Positions 25,884 to 36,716 of a stretch of DNA of 64,000 bases are shown here, one piece after another. The first letter of the stretch is position 1, and each line of letters starts with the position of its first letter. The stretch covers positions 23,190,001 through 23,254,000 of the forward strand of contig OX485803.1 in assembly GCA_950295325.1 (NCBI GenBank), read 5' to 3'. The notes below the pieces were generated by a model that saw only the letters and a list, made by a program, of their open reading frames with translations, made no database searches and was not told the origin of the DNA. Source of the DNA: Polytrichum commune (lineage: Eukaryota > Streptophyta > Polytrichopsida > Polytrichales > Polytrichaceae). A program made the position numbers and the translations under genes.

Positions 25884-26323
25884 AGAGACGAAGGCCACAT
25901 GTAGGGTAGTTTTATGTCATATGTTACTAATCCGTTTATTGGGGGACGGCGTACATACTGGCATGTGGTTGTATCTGTCCTCGCTTTTTCCTTCTTCAGT
26001 AATGAGACGATATGTTCTCACCATCAGTTTTCTTGGCCTTTCTATCCATTGAGAAATTGTGCCAAAAATTTCCATTGCATTCTCTTTGCTTGGAAAAGTA
26101 GGATATATATTTAGTGAAGCAGGACTTTGGCGTATTCAGGAAGCTTACAGCCCTACTTTCTTTTCCCCTTTTTTGTGTACATGGTTTCCTTTACCCACTG
26201 GAACGAAAGTTTTCTATACTCTTGTTATCTTTGTGTTGTTGCATTGGTTTTTTACCACTCACCATCAGCTGCTTAAGAGTCTGCAGGTAATGCCGATTGG
26301 ACACAGTTCATTGATGAAATAAA
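25884..26323 (+). other. Probable 3' UTR of the HECT ligase with poly(A) signal
   Basis: Non-coding sequence follows the stop codon. An AATAAA hexamer at 26318-26323 is a candidate polyadenylation signal. The exact cleavage site is not visible. Confidence 0.45.
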
Positions 26324-28823
26324 GCACTTTTCACATTGTGATAGATGCTTTGTACCTTATTTGCACTACATGTATTGCTGGTTGCAATTGTTTGTCACAT
26401 ATCCTAAATTAACAAATTAACATATATCTTATTGAGACCTCCTTTCTACCTAGTACTACATTTTGAAATTAGGAAAGGAACCTATTTCTAATGGAGGTGT
26501 AGAGAGAACACTTCAACACAATGTGCGCCTCATTTTTTACTTCCTTTTAGAATAGAATTGGCATAATCTTGAAGGCAAGTAGCCCTAAGAGTAGAAAAAA
26601 AACCCAAAGTCAGTCGCCTCTATTTGGTCCTTACCTAGGTAGAATCCTTCTTGGTTTGATTTTTTCTTGTTTCAGCCAAAGATGATGATTTTGATCTTAC
26701 ATGAATTGACATCAAGACTAGAAGAATTGCAAAACTCATATAACTTGTTGAGTCTTTGGAAGCTTGGTCTTAATTTGGAAACCAGGACAATGTTGTCAGC
26801 ATGATGACCATTGTATTAAATAAACACAAGGAATCCTTGTTGATCTCGTCCAGATATGTCTCAAATATTCATCAACAGTCAACTTAATTGGTGGTGGAGC
26901 TCTAGAAATATTCTGCACCTTGATGATGATTAAGATATGCATATGAGCTCCAAACATGATGAAGAAAATGACTATGGCCTCGATTTGGATAAGCTAATCA
27001 ACTTTTGTCAATTGCATGTTTAATACCTATGAGACTAATAGTGTTTGCTATAAGCCCACTTGTCTTAATGGAATTGTTCAGTAGCATTAAGACTATATAT
27101 ACAAATTATACACTACATATAAGCCTTATGTTTATATTTTATGCAGACTTTAGCGGTAAAGCCAAGTACACATGTTTGTGACAAAAGTGAATGAAATAAG
27201 AAGTAAAACGTATAAAGTATTGAATAATTGTAAAACCCCACATGTGAACAAAAATCTATGTAGAAAGGGGAAACACATTACTTCAGGCCTTTTTTGTTTT
27301 CCTTATTATTAAATTGATATTTCAAACGTACCAAAACACCAAAGAACTAAAGAAATAAAAAATCATCAAAATTAAAGGAATTAAAAACAGGTTGAAGAAA
27401 TGATAATACACATCATTAAATAATTAAAATTTTAAAAACCCATGCGTGAGAAAGTTATTATACAAAACACATGAAAGAAAATGAGACGATTGGCATGAAG
27501 TGAATAATTATGGAGACTAAATTTTTAAATCATGTCGTTTTAGTACTTTTTAGAGAAACCTCTAGATTTTCTCTAGAGTTTAGGAGCCATGAAACATGAG
27601 AATTGGTAGTGACTATTTAAGGATAATAAAGATAGAAATGTCAGGTTGAATGAAAAATGATACCATGTTATAACATTCATGAGTAAATAGTTCTCAAGGT
27701 TATATAATAATGATTTGTGCTTATGTGTCTAATGTGTTTGTAAAAAGGCTTTGTAGGGTCCCAATCATGTCAAACTTTCATGGTCTTTCATGAAATATTA
27801 CTTTCAATTTTCTTTGAGAAGTGGAATTGGGACATGAGATCTTCTATTTATCAAAGGACCTGGTCATTCCAAGGTGATTCCACGGCATTCACCTGATGAT
27901 AAATGTTCACTAGTTGCACACCAAATTTAAGCTAATTTTTATTATAAGAAAACAAAGAGCTCCTTAAGCAATTATAATCCTATTTATGGCCATACTTCTA
28001 TATATATAATCTATTACCACAAATCCTTTTGAGCAAAAACATTGAACAATGAATCCCCGTCCACCCTTCCAAAAACTCTCAGTTGGAGTAAAATGCCCTC
28101 GTAGGATTGGGGAGAATACAACATTGGGCAAGGAAACGGATAGGCAAAAGAGAGTGCAACCTAAAATCTATTAAAGAAAATGACCAGAGAAAAAATTGCA
28201 TTACCCCCCCGCCCCGAAAGAAAATAATAAATAAATGAAAACAAATGATGCGTTGCCCCAAACCCAAAAATAATCAACTCCAATAGTTAGTCATGAGGTT
28301 AGTTGCATAGAAGATCAAATGCAGACTTAATTAAGGCATGGTTGGGTAACACACACATTGAATTACCAAGCACGAGTGCTAGGTAACAAGCAAGTGTGGT
28401 TAGGCCCTTAGAGTCATTGCTTCTTGCATGCCTCCATTGCTTCCCATAGAACACATAGTTGTAATATTGGAACTTACTAGAGCTTCAATGAACACAATGT
28501 ATGTGGGGGCAAAGGAAGACCTACATAAGGCAAGGAAGGGAGGGAGAGGAGGAGAAGAACCGAGGGGGACAACGGGAACGGAGCTAAATTTTAGTTGGCT
28601 TGTTAGACTATATGTAATCATCTTCCAAATGATGTGGTAAGGATATGACATGGCCTCTTGAAAAAAATTCTTTCGCATCACATTTGGTAGCTAGTTTAAC
28701 TTAGTGTGGTGTGTATTGGTGAGAAATAGGAGAGCGGTCCATGACAACTGTAGAGAATGCCACATGACAAATAACAAAGACCACACTAATTAACATGGCA
28801 CACTAATTCTAATATGACACACT
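26324..28823. other. Intergenic, no gene seen
   Basis: AT-rich DNA with many stops in all frames. I see no exon-like segment, RNA gene or clear transposon terminus. Confidence 0.5.
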
Positions 28824-29044
28824 ACACTGATTATCCCAGTTAGTGCAAGTTATTTTTTGGAGTTACGCACTGCAATAATAGCCTATTTAGAAGTTCAATT
28901 TGTACTAACGAAAGTTTAATTGGTTGTTAGGACATTTTAGAACATAAATGACTTTGCTTGCTAAAATATTACATTTTGATTTAATAGTTGTAGCATTGTG
29001 TAACTCAAAATAGGAACACACTCTATTGGGGTAATCAATGTAAG
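28824..29044. mobile_element. MITE group F, copy 1
   Basis: It is bounded by CACTGATTATCCCAGTTAGTG at the left and a partly matching inverted end (TTGGGGTAATCAATG) at the right. The interior is the reverse complement of the element at 38687-38911, for example AACGAAAGTTTAAT and AGAACATAAATGACTTTGCTTG. It is non-autonomous, with no coding region. Confidence 0.65.
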
Positions 29045-29687
29045 TCTAATGTGGCATACTAATTCTAACACCGCAATAAACTAGGTTTTTCATGTAGTGT
29101 AAGGTAGATATATGGAAAATAGTGAAAATAAGATGATTCGGCCATAAAGATTGGCTTGAAATTGTTGCAATATTTTTCATAGATGGAGTAGATGATATGA
29201 TGAGGAATGCAAGTTGTTTCATAATTTACTCATGTAAATATTTAGTTACATTTTCTTAGAGAGGCAAGTTTGTCAAACCCCCTACTTGTATAGTATGTAT
29301 AGTAGAGTCTCCCTAATTTGAGCATCAAAATATTCTACTCTACATGCGAATGTCCACAAAATGGTTAACTGAATGGCACCCAAAAGTTATTGCAAGTGGT
29401 TTGAAACAATACTTATTTGGCCAATCACTGCATCCTTTTTGGGCCACCACTTTTACAATTAGGCATTTTAGGTTTGCACAAGAATCTTTTTACCCCTAGT
29501 CTAGTGCACTAGAAGTGGCCATTCACCGTTTTTGGTTTTTCTACCTTAAGGTACTGAGGCCTTAAAGAGTCGCCTTCCTTTTGATGACAACTTTTTTAAA
29601 TCCTTAAGCCGTTAACAAGTGAGTGCAATGGGGCATCAACTAGATAATTGATGAACATTCAAGTCAAAACCACTTTACTAAAAACAA
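29045..29687. other. Intergenic, no gene seen
   Basis: AT-rich and non-coding. A fragment ending in TTTTTCATGTAGTGTA near 29083-29100 may be the worn end of another MITE. Confidence 0.4.
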
Positions 29688-30019
29688 TATTTAGTGTTTG
29701 ATTATATTTAATGTTGTTACCACCCTACCATGCTCAACACTAATTTTCAGTTCCTCAACAATTAGTGTTAGACATAAATGTGCCGCTACCTTCCCTACAA
29801 TCACCTCCCTTCTTGTGAAGCATGGATTTCACTGGACTTGCAATTTTTCCATATCCTTACTAACACTAAATTCAACACATGTAACTTCCACATATTACCA
29901 TAGTTGATATTTAGTGTTTGAGTTTACATATAATGTTACTTACTTTCAAAACATTATTGACATTTAGTGTATGCGTTCGTATTTAATGTATCAAACACTA
30001 AGTATCCTTTATAGTGTAG
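29688..30019. mobile_element. MITE group B, copy 1
   Basis: The left end ATATTTAGTGTTTGATTATA pairs with the right end, read inverted, ACTTAGTGTTTGATACATTA. A truncated second copy at 48446-48578 shares the first ~90 bases almost exactly (TTTAATGTTGTTACCACCCTACC). There is no ORF of note. Confidence 0.65.
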
Positions 30020-30145
30020 CTTTCTTAATCCAATCCCTAGGTCTTGCGTGTGATGACTTTGCATATGATGAGGACCCTCACCTTCATTGCCTTGGAACCA
30101 ACAAAACATAAGTGGGTGCTAGACCCAAGGTAGATCCAGGCCCAA

Positions 30146-30368
30146 CTACACCAAATATGATATTTAGTGTGACTTAATATCTGAATTTACATAGTGGTAT
30201 ATCTTTTTACTATTGAAATAATTTTTTACCAGGTAAAGTTGTCAATGTTCTATAACGTCCAAACTACCAATTTAACATTTGTTGGTAAAATATGAGATGT
30301 ACGGTATATGGATATAGCATTGCGTGATTTCAAATAGTAAGTCACACTAAATATTATATTTAGTATAC
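30146..30368. mobile_element. MITE group A, copy 2
   Basis: It is the near-identical relative of the element in the last intron of the HECT ligase (25325-25545), in the same orientation, with the same terminal CTACACCAAATATGATATTTAGTG and the same interior blocks. Confidence 0.8.
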
Positions 30369-30550
30369 TAACAGTGCACAAAGCCACATGGCCACCTCCA
30401 TGATCCCACCCGGTTTGCTTGCAAAACCATCACCTTGCATCCCAAGTACCAATCCCTTTATGCCTAGAACTGACCCCCTTGGTGTTTTATGGACCTACCT
30501 CCTTGGCTTTGTAAATAGAATGGCTAGAATTGTGCCCCCCCCCCTCCCTC

Positions 30551-30915
30551 ATGTATAGAATGGCTAGAATAGGCACTAACAAGCCACCCTAAACCCACCT
30601 CGAACGAACCTGAGATAGAGTGGAGCCCATTACCTACCCTACATGAAGGTAGTAGAGGCCGCTATGAGGCGACACACCTAATAGCACCTATAACCATCAC
30701 TCTGTGGGCCCAGACACTCCACCACCGTGGGGAACAGTTGAAGGTAATAGAGTGTTGGCAATTGGGAGGCGTTTATAGGTATTGGTTGTGACACGCCCCC
30801 AATGTATAGAATAGCTAGAATAGGCACTGACAAGCCATCCACCCACCTTGAACGAACTTGAGATAGAGTGGATCCTGTTACTTACCCTACATTGAAGTAG
30901 TAGAGGCTGCTATAA
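30551..30915. repeat. Tandem repeat of about 250-266 bp: unit 1 and left part of unit 2
   Basis: Units begin ATGTATAGAATGGCTAGAA and contain ACCTCGAACGAACYTGAGATAGAGTGGA, TAGTAGAGGC and GGGGAACRGTTGAAGGTAATA. Unit 1 is 30551-30801. Unit 2 starts at 30802 and is interrupted at 30915 by a Harbinger-type insertion, after which it resumes at 32449. A partial earlier start (TAAATAGAATGGCTAGAAT) is at 30513. Confidence 0.85.
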
Positions 30916-31134
30916 GAGCGTCCTCACCAGCAGAGGTATAAGTCAGTTGAACGGCACTCCTGGAAATCCGGTGCCCAGGACGCCAAGTTCTAACGTCCAC
31001 CAGTCGACGCTAACGCCATAAAGGGTGCCGGACCGGGCATTTGGGAGGAGCTCTTCGGGTATATTGGCCTCGGGTACCGTGTTCTGCCCGCCAACGCCAT
31101 CCGGCAGTTAGCCCAACTTTGGACTTATTCCACC

Positions 31135-31491
31135 ATGTCAGGAAGGGGGGGGGGTGTGCCTGCAACGGGTGGGAGGACCAAGAAGGGCAGGAACTTTTGC
31201 CCGGAGGAGGAAGAACAGTGCTGCCGAAGTTTTATGCATACTTCCACCGATGCCAGGAGAGGGATAGGGCAGAAGAATGCACAATTTTGGATCAATGTAG
31301 CAACGCACTATGCTAGACACAAACCCGAGGGAGGAGCTGATCGTCCTGCTAGGTCTCTAGAGACAAAATGGTCTGACATCAAGCAATCTGTCGCCAAGTT
31401 CAGTGGTTGCTATCAGTCAGTGAGAGATCTGAATGAGAGTGGGAAGAGTGAGGATGATTTTGTATTAGATGATCAGGAGGAGGGTAGCTGA
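31135..31491 (+). CDS. Myb/SANT-like (trihelix-like) DNA-binding accessory protein of the Harbinger element, shortened
   Basis: The 118-residue ORF has the spacing of the plant Myb/SANT-like module that accompanies Harbinger transposases. It has an acidic first helix (FCPEEEEQCCRSF), then IGQKNAQFWINVATHYARH, then a third helix RSLETKWSDIKQSVAKFSGCY, followed by the typical SGKSEDD segment. Family members normally continue for another 100-200 residues. Here the frame stops just after an acidic DDQEEGS tail. In transposons of this class the protein helps the transposase enter the nucleus and bind the ends. The ORF is intact up to the truncation; whether it is expressed is unknown. Confidence 0.65.
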   Translation: MSGRGGGVPATGGRTKKGRNFCPEEEEQCCRSFMHTSTDARRGIGQKNAQFWINVATHYARHKPEGGADRPARSLETKWSDIKQSVAKFSGCYQSVRDLNESGKSEDDFVLDDQEEGS

Positions 31492-31649
31492 TCTAAATGC
31501 TTTTGGGAATGACTTCGGATCGTGATGAGGATACAACCACCATCCTAGATTCTCAACCTAATGACTTCGCAATTAACCCTCCCCCATCACAGCGTCGATG
31601 ACTCTCTGCTGATCCTCATGAACTCTTTGGCCAGTTTTGGACCCCTGGA

Positions 31650-31692
31650 ATTCAAATTCAAATTCAAATTCAAATTCAAATTCAAACTCAAA
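31650..31692 (+). repeat. ATTCAA hexamer tandem repeat
   Basis: About seven ATTCAA units lie inside the Harbinger-type element, downstream of its ORF. Confidence 0.9.
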
Positions 31693-31787
31693 CCACGCCA
31701 CGCTCCAGCTCCCTGGAGCTCCATGAATTTTTTCCTTTATACCTGCAACTTGGGGTTTTGACGAGGGTTATGGGACCATGAGCTTTT

Positions 31788-31982
31788 GACCACCCCGATC
31801 TGCAGTCACTAACAGACTGCAGATTTGTTTTGTGGGGTTTACAGCTGAAATTTTAAGAATTTGGGGGCATGTTATATACCGTTGGAAAGGTATTGAAAAT
31901 ATCTTTCCAGCGGTATATAACATGCCCCCAAAGTCTTGAAATTGCAGCTGGAAAACCAAGAAAACAAATCTGCAGTCTTTAA
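31788..31982. mobile_element. Foldback element family (GTTGGAAAGG core), copy 1, nested in the Harbinger element
   Basis: It starts GACCACCCCGATCTGCAGTC and ends in AAATCTGCAGTCTTTAAG. At its centre (31863-31929) a near-perfect stem of about 31 bases closes on a tiny loop; one arm carries TATACCGTTGGAAAGGTATT. The same core occurs at 48658-48724 and 58630-58695. Confidence 0.85.
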
Positions 31983-32142
31983 GAACCCATTTCAAGATGG
32001 TTTAGGTAGGACGACTCAAACATTAGACCATGTTGTTGTGGTCCATATATTAATGGGTGACAATAGAAAGTCTCAAAGTAACTCATATAGTGATATTAGT
32101 GTAATGTTTTATTTCGTGATTGATGAAAATCTAGTATGATTA

Positions 32143-32170
32143 GTGAATTAGTGAATTAGTGAATTAGTTA
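32143..32170 (+). repeat. Short TTAGTGAA tandem repeat
   Basis: About three and a half units of TTAGTGAA lie within the Harbinger-type element, shortly before its GGGC-rich subterminal region. Confidence 0.8.
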
Positions 32171-32445
32171 ACGAGGGATTTTAGTATATTTCCGGGCGGA
32201 GAACCGAAAGGGATCGGGTAGGAAATCGGGCAACACATCGGGCACGGAATCGGTATCCGGGCAAGGCATCGGGCAAGGCTAATGGAATCGGGCAAGGGGG
32301 TAATACCGGGCGGGGGCCGGCCTCGAAGAGGGGCATGTACCCGAGCTAGTGGGCTCCAACAATATGTCGGGTAAACCCACACTATGCCCGGGGTGCCACT
32401 GGTGCAATTATGCCCGGGGCGGTGCCCGGTCTAGTGGGGATGCTC

Positions 32446-32847
32446 TAAGGTGGCGCACCTAATAGCACCTACAACCGTCAATCCGTGAGCCCAGACACTC
32501 CACCACCATGGGGAACGGTTGAAGGTAATAAAGTGTTGGCAATTGGGAGGCATTTAAAGGTGTTGGTTGTGGCACCCCCCCCCCCCCCACCCCCATCCCC
32601 ATGTATAGAATGACTAGAAAAGGCACTGACAAGCCACCTTAAACCCACCTTGAACGAACTTGAGATAGAGTGGAGCATGTTACCTACCCTACACGGAGGT
32701 AGTAGAGGCTGCTGTGAGGTGGCGCACCTAATAAGACCTGTAATTATTACTACTTTGTGGGCCCAAACACTCCAACACCATGGGGAACGGTTGAAGGTAA
32801 TAGAGTGTTGGCAATTGGGAGGCGTTTATAGGTGTTGGTTAGCACCC
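32446..32847. repeat. Tandem repeat of about 250-266 bp: right part of unit 2 and unit 3
   Basis: The sequence resumes with GGTGGCGCACCTAATA exactly where unit 2 was cut by the Harbinger insertion, then unit 3 begins at 32601 (ATGTATAGAATGACTAG). A poly-C tract (32574-32589) marks the junction. The array ends about 175 bp before the PTAC5-like start codon, so it lies in or next to that gene's promoter. Confidence 0.85.
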
Positions 32848-33021
32848 TCTACCTTACCTTATGTGTTGGTGAGAGATAGAAAGGTGATCCAAGCCAAGAG
32901 AGAAGCCACCCACGTGCAATGAGCAGTCTAGATGAGACTCAAGCGAAGGCTCTCCGAAGTCCGAAGCCCGAGAGGATTGAGGCCGGTCTTGTGCAGAGAG
33001 AAGTGAGAGTCTTGTGCAGAG

Positions 33022-34425
33022 ATGGAGGTGTGCGGAGTGCCATCCCGGAGGTGCGTATGGCAGGCACCAGCGATGGCCTGCTCGGCCACGGCGCCAGTGG
33101 CCGTATGCCGGAAACCAGCCACGGGCGCCGTTCACGGCGATGTATGGAAACAGAACCGAATTGGTTGGACTGGGAGTTCGTTCCACGAATGGAGGGATTC
33201 TAAGGTGTCGAGGGTTTCGAGCTCTAGAGTTGTGTGTTTTGCGGCATTGGGAGGTAGGGCGACGTCGGAGGAGGAGCGGTGGCAGCGGGAGGAAGCGAGA
33301 TGGCTACGCGAGGAGGCGAGGTGGCTGCGAGAGGAGGCGAGGTGGGAGGAAGAGCGCAAAGCGTGGGCGCAGGAATCCCAGGCTATGGCGGAGGAGGTCA
33401 GGGCCTTGAAAAGGGAAATTGAGCAGCTGCGAGTCGAGACAATGGAGGGACGGAGACCATCGTCCAATGGTGCGTCGCTAAGCGCTTTGATGAGCGGGTT
33501 GAAGCAAGTGCTACAATCGTTACCCCAGACTGGAGAATCGAAATCTACTCCGTTCGCACAAGAACTCCCCGCGGTGTCCGACACCCCAGCCCTAACATTT
33601 GAGAGCAGTGGGAATTCGGATGTGTTCTCCAATGTTGGGTCTTCGATTCCTTCAATGTCAGAATTTTCTATTGATTTGGTATCCGAAGCATCATCAGCAT
33701 CAGCATCAGCACTGCAGGGATCGAGGCCTGGTACAGTGTCGTCCTCGCATCCGAAGGCGAGGAAATTATTAAAGAGAGGGGCCGAAGGGGATGAGGTGAA
33801 GCTTTTGCAAGATGCGCTGGCGGCGTTAGGGTTTTACTCAGGCGAGGAGGAGATGGAATTCGCCATGTTTTCCAATGAGACTGAGTCTGCCGTGAAGGCA
33901 TGGCAGGCATCCATCGGTGCTCTTGAGGATGGTATCTTGTCAACTGACCTTTTAGACTACTTATTTGGGAGGAGCAGTAATTCGTCACCTCCAACAGAGA
34001 ATCCAAAAACAAGTCCACAAGCTTCTAAACCTAAGCCTTCTCCTTCTGCTGAGAGCTCGGAACGGAGGAAGACATTTGCAGAGGATAAGAGGAATGTGGA
34101 AGGAACGGTGCATGAAGACATTGCTCCTAACCGCAGGGTCTTTTTGTTAGGTGAGAACAGGTGGGAGGAGCCTGGTAGGCTTTTTGCTAAGCCAAGTAAT
34201 AATGGAACACCATCTGGCCCCAGACCTGTTTTCGCAGAGAAGTGTTTTTCTTGCAGAGGTGAAGGTGTCACCATGTGCACCGAATGTGAGGGCACCGGAG
34301 AATTGAATGTGGAGGATCAATTCCTGGAGTGGGTGGAGGATGGCTCCAAGTGCCCTTACTGCGACGGCTCTGGTGCTGTTCCTTGTGATGTGTGCACGGG
34401 AATCGGAGCCATCTCAACTATGTGA
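33022..34425 (+). CDS. PTAC5: PTAC5-like plastid nucleoid protein: coiled coil, peptidoglycan-binding-like fold and DnaJ-type zinc finger
   Basis: The 467-residue ORF has no intron. The first ~75 residues are basic and rich in Ser and Ala with no acidic run, as in a chloroplast transit peptide; a second Met at residue 18 is an alternative start. Residues ~80-140 form a charged coiled coil with REEARWL repeated. Residues ~248-315 look like a peptidoglycan-binding-like domain (LKRGAEGDEVKLLQDAL, AVKAWQ). Residues ~408-463 carry four CxxCxGxG-type motifs (CFSCRGEG, CTECEGTG, CPYCDGSG, CDVCTGIG), the DnaJ cysteine-rich zinc finger without a J domain. This order is that of Arabidopsis PTAC5, a plastid transcriptionally active chromosome protein reported to have disulfide isomerase activity. 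Arabidopsis PTAC5 is shorter (about 390 residues); the extra length is mostly linker. Confidence 0.85.
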   Translation: MEVCGVPSRRCVWQAPAMACSATAPVAVCRKPATGAVHGDVWKQNRIGWTGSSFHEWRDSKVSRVSSSRVVCFAALGGRATSEEERWQREEARWLREEARWLREEARWEEERKAWAQESQAMAEEVRALKREIEQLRVETMEGRRPSSNGASLSALMSGLKQVLQSLPQTGESKSTPFAQELPAVSDTPALTFESSGNSDVFSNVGSSIPSMSEFSIDLVSEASSASASALQGSRPGTVSSSHPKARKLLKRGAEGDEVKLLQDALAALGFYSGEEEMEFAMFSNETESAVKAWQASIGALEDGILSTDLLDYLFGRSSNSSPPTENPKTSPQASKPKPSPSAESSERRKTFAEDKRNVEGTVHEDIAPNRRVFLLGENRWEEPGRLFAKPSNNGTPSGPRPVFAEKCFSCRGEGVTMCTECEGTGELNVEDQFLEWVEDGSKCPYCDGSGAVPCDVCTGIGAISTM

Positions 34426-35041
34426 ATCCAATCTTGTAATTCTACCCTGTCTTCTTCGCATGTGTTCCTGGTTCTCTTTGTGATGCAGCAGATGGTAGTG
34501 ATCTGGGAGCAGATGATGATGATGGTCCTCCCAAAATGCGTCTACTTGCTCACGAGGGTGCAGGATTCAACTGTAAATTGCACTAGGAGAGTCGATTGCA
34601 GGCAGCCTCTTTACAGGCTGAATAGGCACCGCATTTGAGGCTTATGTTCACGGAATTGGGCTGTGCAATCCTCAAGAGATTGTAATATATAGGACTTGTT
34701 GAAACAGAGAAGTACAGTAAAAATCATCCGAATCGCCTTGTCACTTGGGTCCTTTTTTGGTGAGCAATGTAATATGAATCTGAATCCAATTTTGCAATTC
34801 TATCTTGTCTTCTCTGCACGTGTTCCTGGTTGTCTTTGTGATGCAGCATATGGTGGTAATTTGGGAACAGATGATTTTATGACAATGCTCCCAAATGCGA
34901 CCACTTGCTTAATAAGGGTGCAGGATTCGACTGAAAATTGCACTAGGAAAGTTGATTGCAGGCAGCCTCTTTACAGGCTAAATATGCACCTCAAGATATT
35001 GTAATACATATGGTGTGTCGATACAGAGTAGTGCAGTAAAC
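34424..35041 (+). repeat. Tandem duplication of the PTAC5-like 3' flank, unit about 358 bp
   Basis: Copy 1 starts at the stop-codon region (34424, GAATCCAATCTTGTAATTCT) and copy 2 at 34782 (GAATCCAATTTTGCAATTCT). Both contain GTGTTCCTGGTT, TTTGTGATGCAGCA, GGGTGCAGGATTC and TTGCAGGCAGCCTCTTTACA in the same order. The duplicate may supply alternative polyadenylation signals. No coding continuation is seen. Confidence 0.85.
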
Positions 35042-36716
35042 ATCATAACTACTCCCAGCAGTGACCTTGCATTCAACAAGTGTTGCCTCTTACTGCGGTC
35101 CTTCTTTGATGGACGATGTGCTATTGGATACGTATTGGATATTTTGATCTCATTTTGTGCACATCACCTTCCCACAAGTCACTTAGAATTACCTTCTTCA
35201 CCATGATAATTCATGCTCGATATTATGTGATTCTTCATCATCCTCATCCTCCAACAATTCCCTTTCTTCAATTGCTTCAATGTCATGGTTGTGTGGTTTT
35301 GGAGGCTTTGGAGGCTTTGTTTGGAGTTCAGACTCACTTCATATAGTGTTTCATAATCGAACTTCCAATATGACCCTATGATCTTTTGGTTTGCATGTAC
35401 AACAGTTAGTCTCTGATCAATAACTGAGCTTTTGTTGTTGAACATCAAAATGATAGCTCGGACATGACTGGATTTTAAGTGTGAACACAGACCTAATTAC
35501 TTGCATGCATAAATACCCCTATGTAAGCACCATCTTGAATGATGAGGTGACCATTGGTATAGTCTGATATGTCTTCTACATTCATGCAGTGGATGGTAGA
35601 TTTTTTCTGACTGAAGGATCCTAAAAGAAATGAACTAGATTGTTTCCCAGGATAACAATATCTAGGTATCAAGCATAAGAACTACTTGATTATAAGAGGA
35701 CCTATCCTTATGAGTGCATTGAAGTGAAGAAGGAAGTAAGGTGACCCACAACAAGATTAACTGGACCCTTCTTGTATGGGGTGTATGTTGTCATTAACTT
35801 AACTTAGCATGACTCCAAAATAGTGATGTCATATCCTATTAAGACATGTGAATGATTAAGAGAGAGAGATCCACCCATCTTGGTACCTAGTGGTACATAA
35901 CAATGTTGGGTCTAGTATCGTTATTTTTGGGTACCATTTGGGTATATGTGATGCGGACTTCATCTTTTCTTTTTATACCAATAGGGTATGGGCATTTGAT
36001 AGCATTTTATTTCTTGATGTCATTCAGGTCTATGTACCATGCAACAACCTTTGTACCTATGCAAAATCATCCTAGTATCAGTATCATGTAAAATGATATT
36101 GACCCAAATAATAACTCATGTATATAAAGAATCTCTCACATTGAGATGTTACCCACCAAATATTAACCTTTGATTGGTATTATAATTTTCATATCCATGG
36201 GTGGTTCTTTGAGATCATCATTGATGTTGATTATTGATACCATGCATTCACCTATACACTGGTCCAAAAGTTGTTTCTTGTGCTTTGGGCCTTACATGGC
36301 TACTTCTCTCACTTACTACAGTAAATGGGCCTTATTTGGTTACTTTAAATTGTTTGCCACCTTATAGTACTCGGATTCATGAGGTTTAAATTGTACGTTT
36401 GCAAATGTTTGCGAAGGAGCCATAATCAATCGTAGAAAGTTTAGATTTGTTGTGAATATTCAAAGTTCATTACCGGTGAGCCATAAGAAGGTCACATATC
36501 CCTCCCCCCCCACTTATGTTGGCTATTGAGCCTAGAATAGTTAACAAAATTTTGCGCACATGGTTCAATTTGTAACAAGCACATGTAATTTTTGGTGTAT
36601 GTTCTTAGATCTATAGAGAATTTGCACCTAAGCATACACCACTCGAATATAGGTGTCTGCTTAACACAAGTAATTGAATTAGGCCAGCTTACCTTATGTT
36701 ATTTGAGTGGTATAAG
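35042..36716. other. Intergenic, no gene seen
   Basis: AT-rich DNA without exon-like segments or recognisable element termini. Confidence 0.5.

Larger units (their letters stand above)
30916..32445 (+). mobile_element. PIF/Harbinger-type DNA transposon, 1,530 bp, non-autonomous, with TAA target duplication
   Basis: It interrupts a tandem-repeat unit, so both boundaries are exact. TAA (30913-30915) and TAA (32446-32448) flank it. The terminal inverted repeats are imperfect: GAGCGTCCTCACCAG at the left and GAGCATCCCCACTAG at the right. Subterminal GGGC/CCGGGC motifs recur near both ends. A 3-bp TWA target duplication plus a Myb/SANT-like accessory ORF are hallmarks of PIF/Harbinger elements. 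No DDE transposase is present, so it must depend on a helper. A foldback element (31788-31982) and an ATTCAA repeat (31650-31692) are nested inside. Confidence 0.85.
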
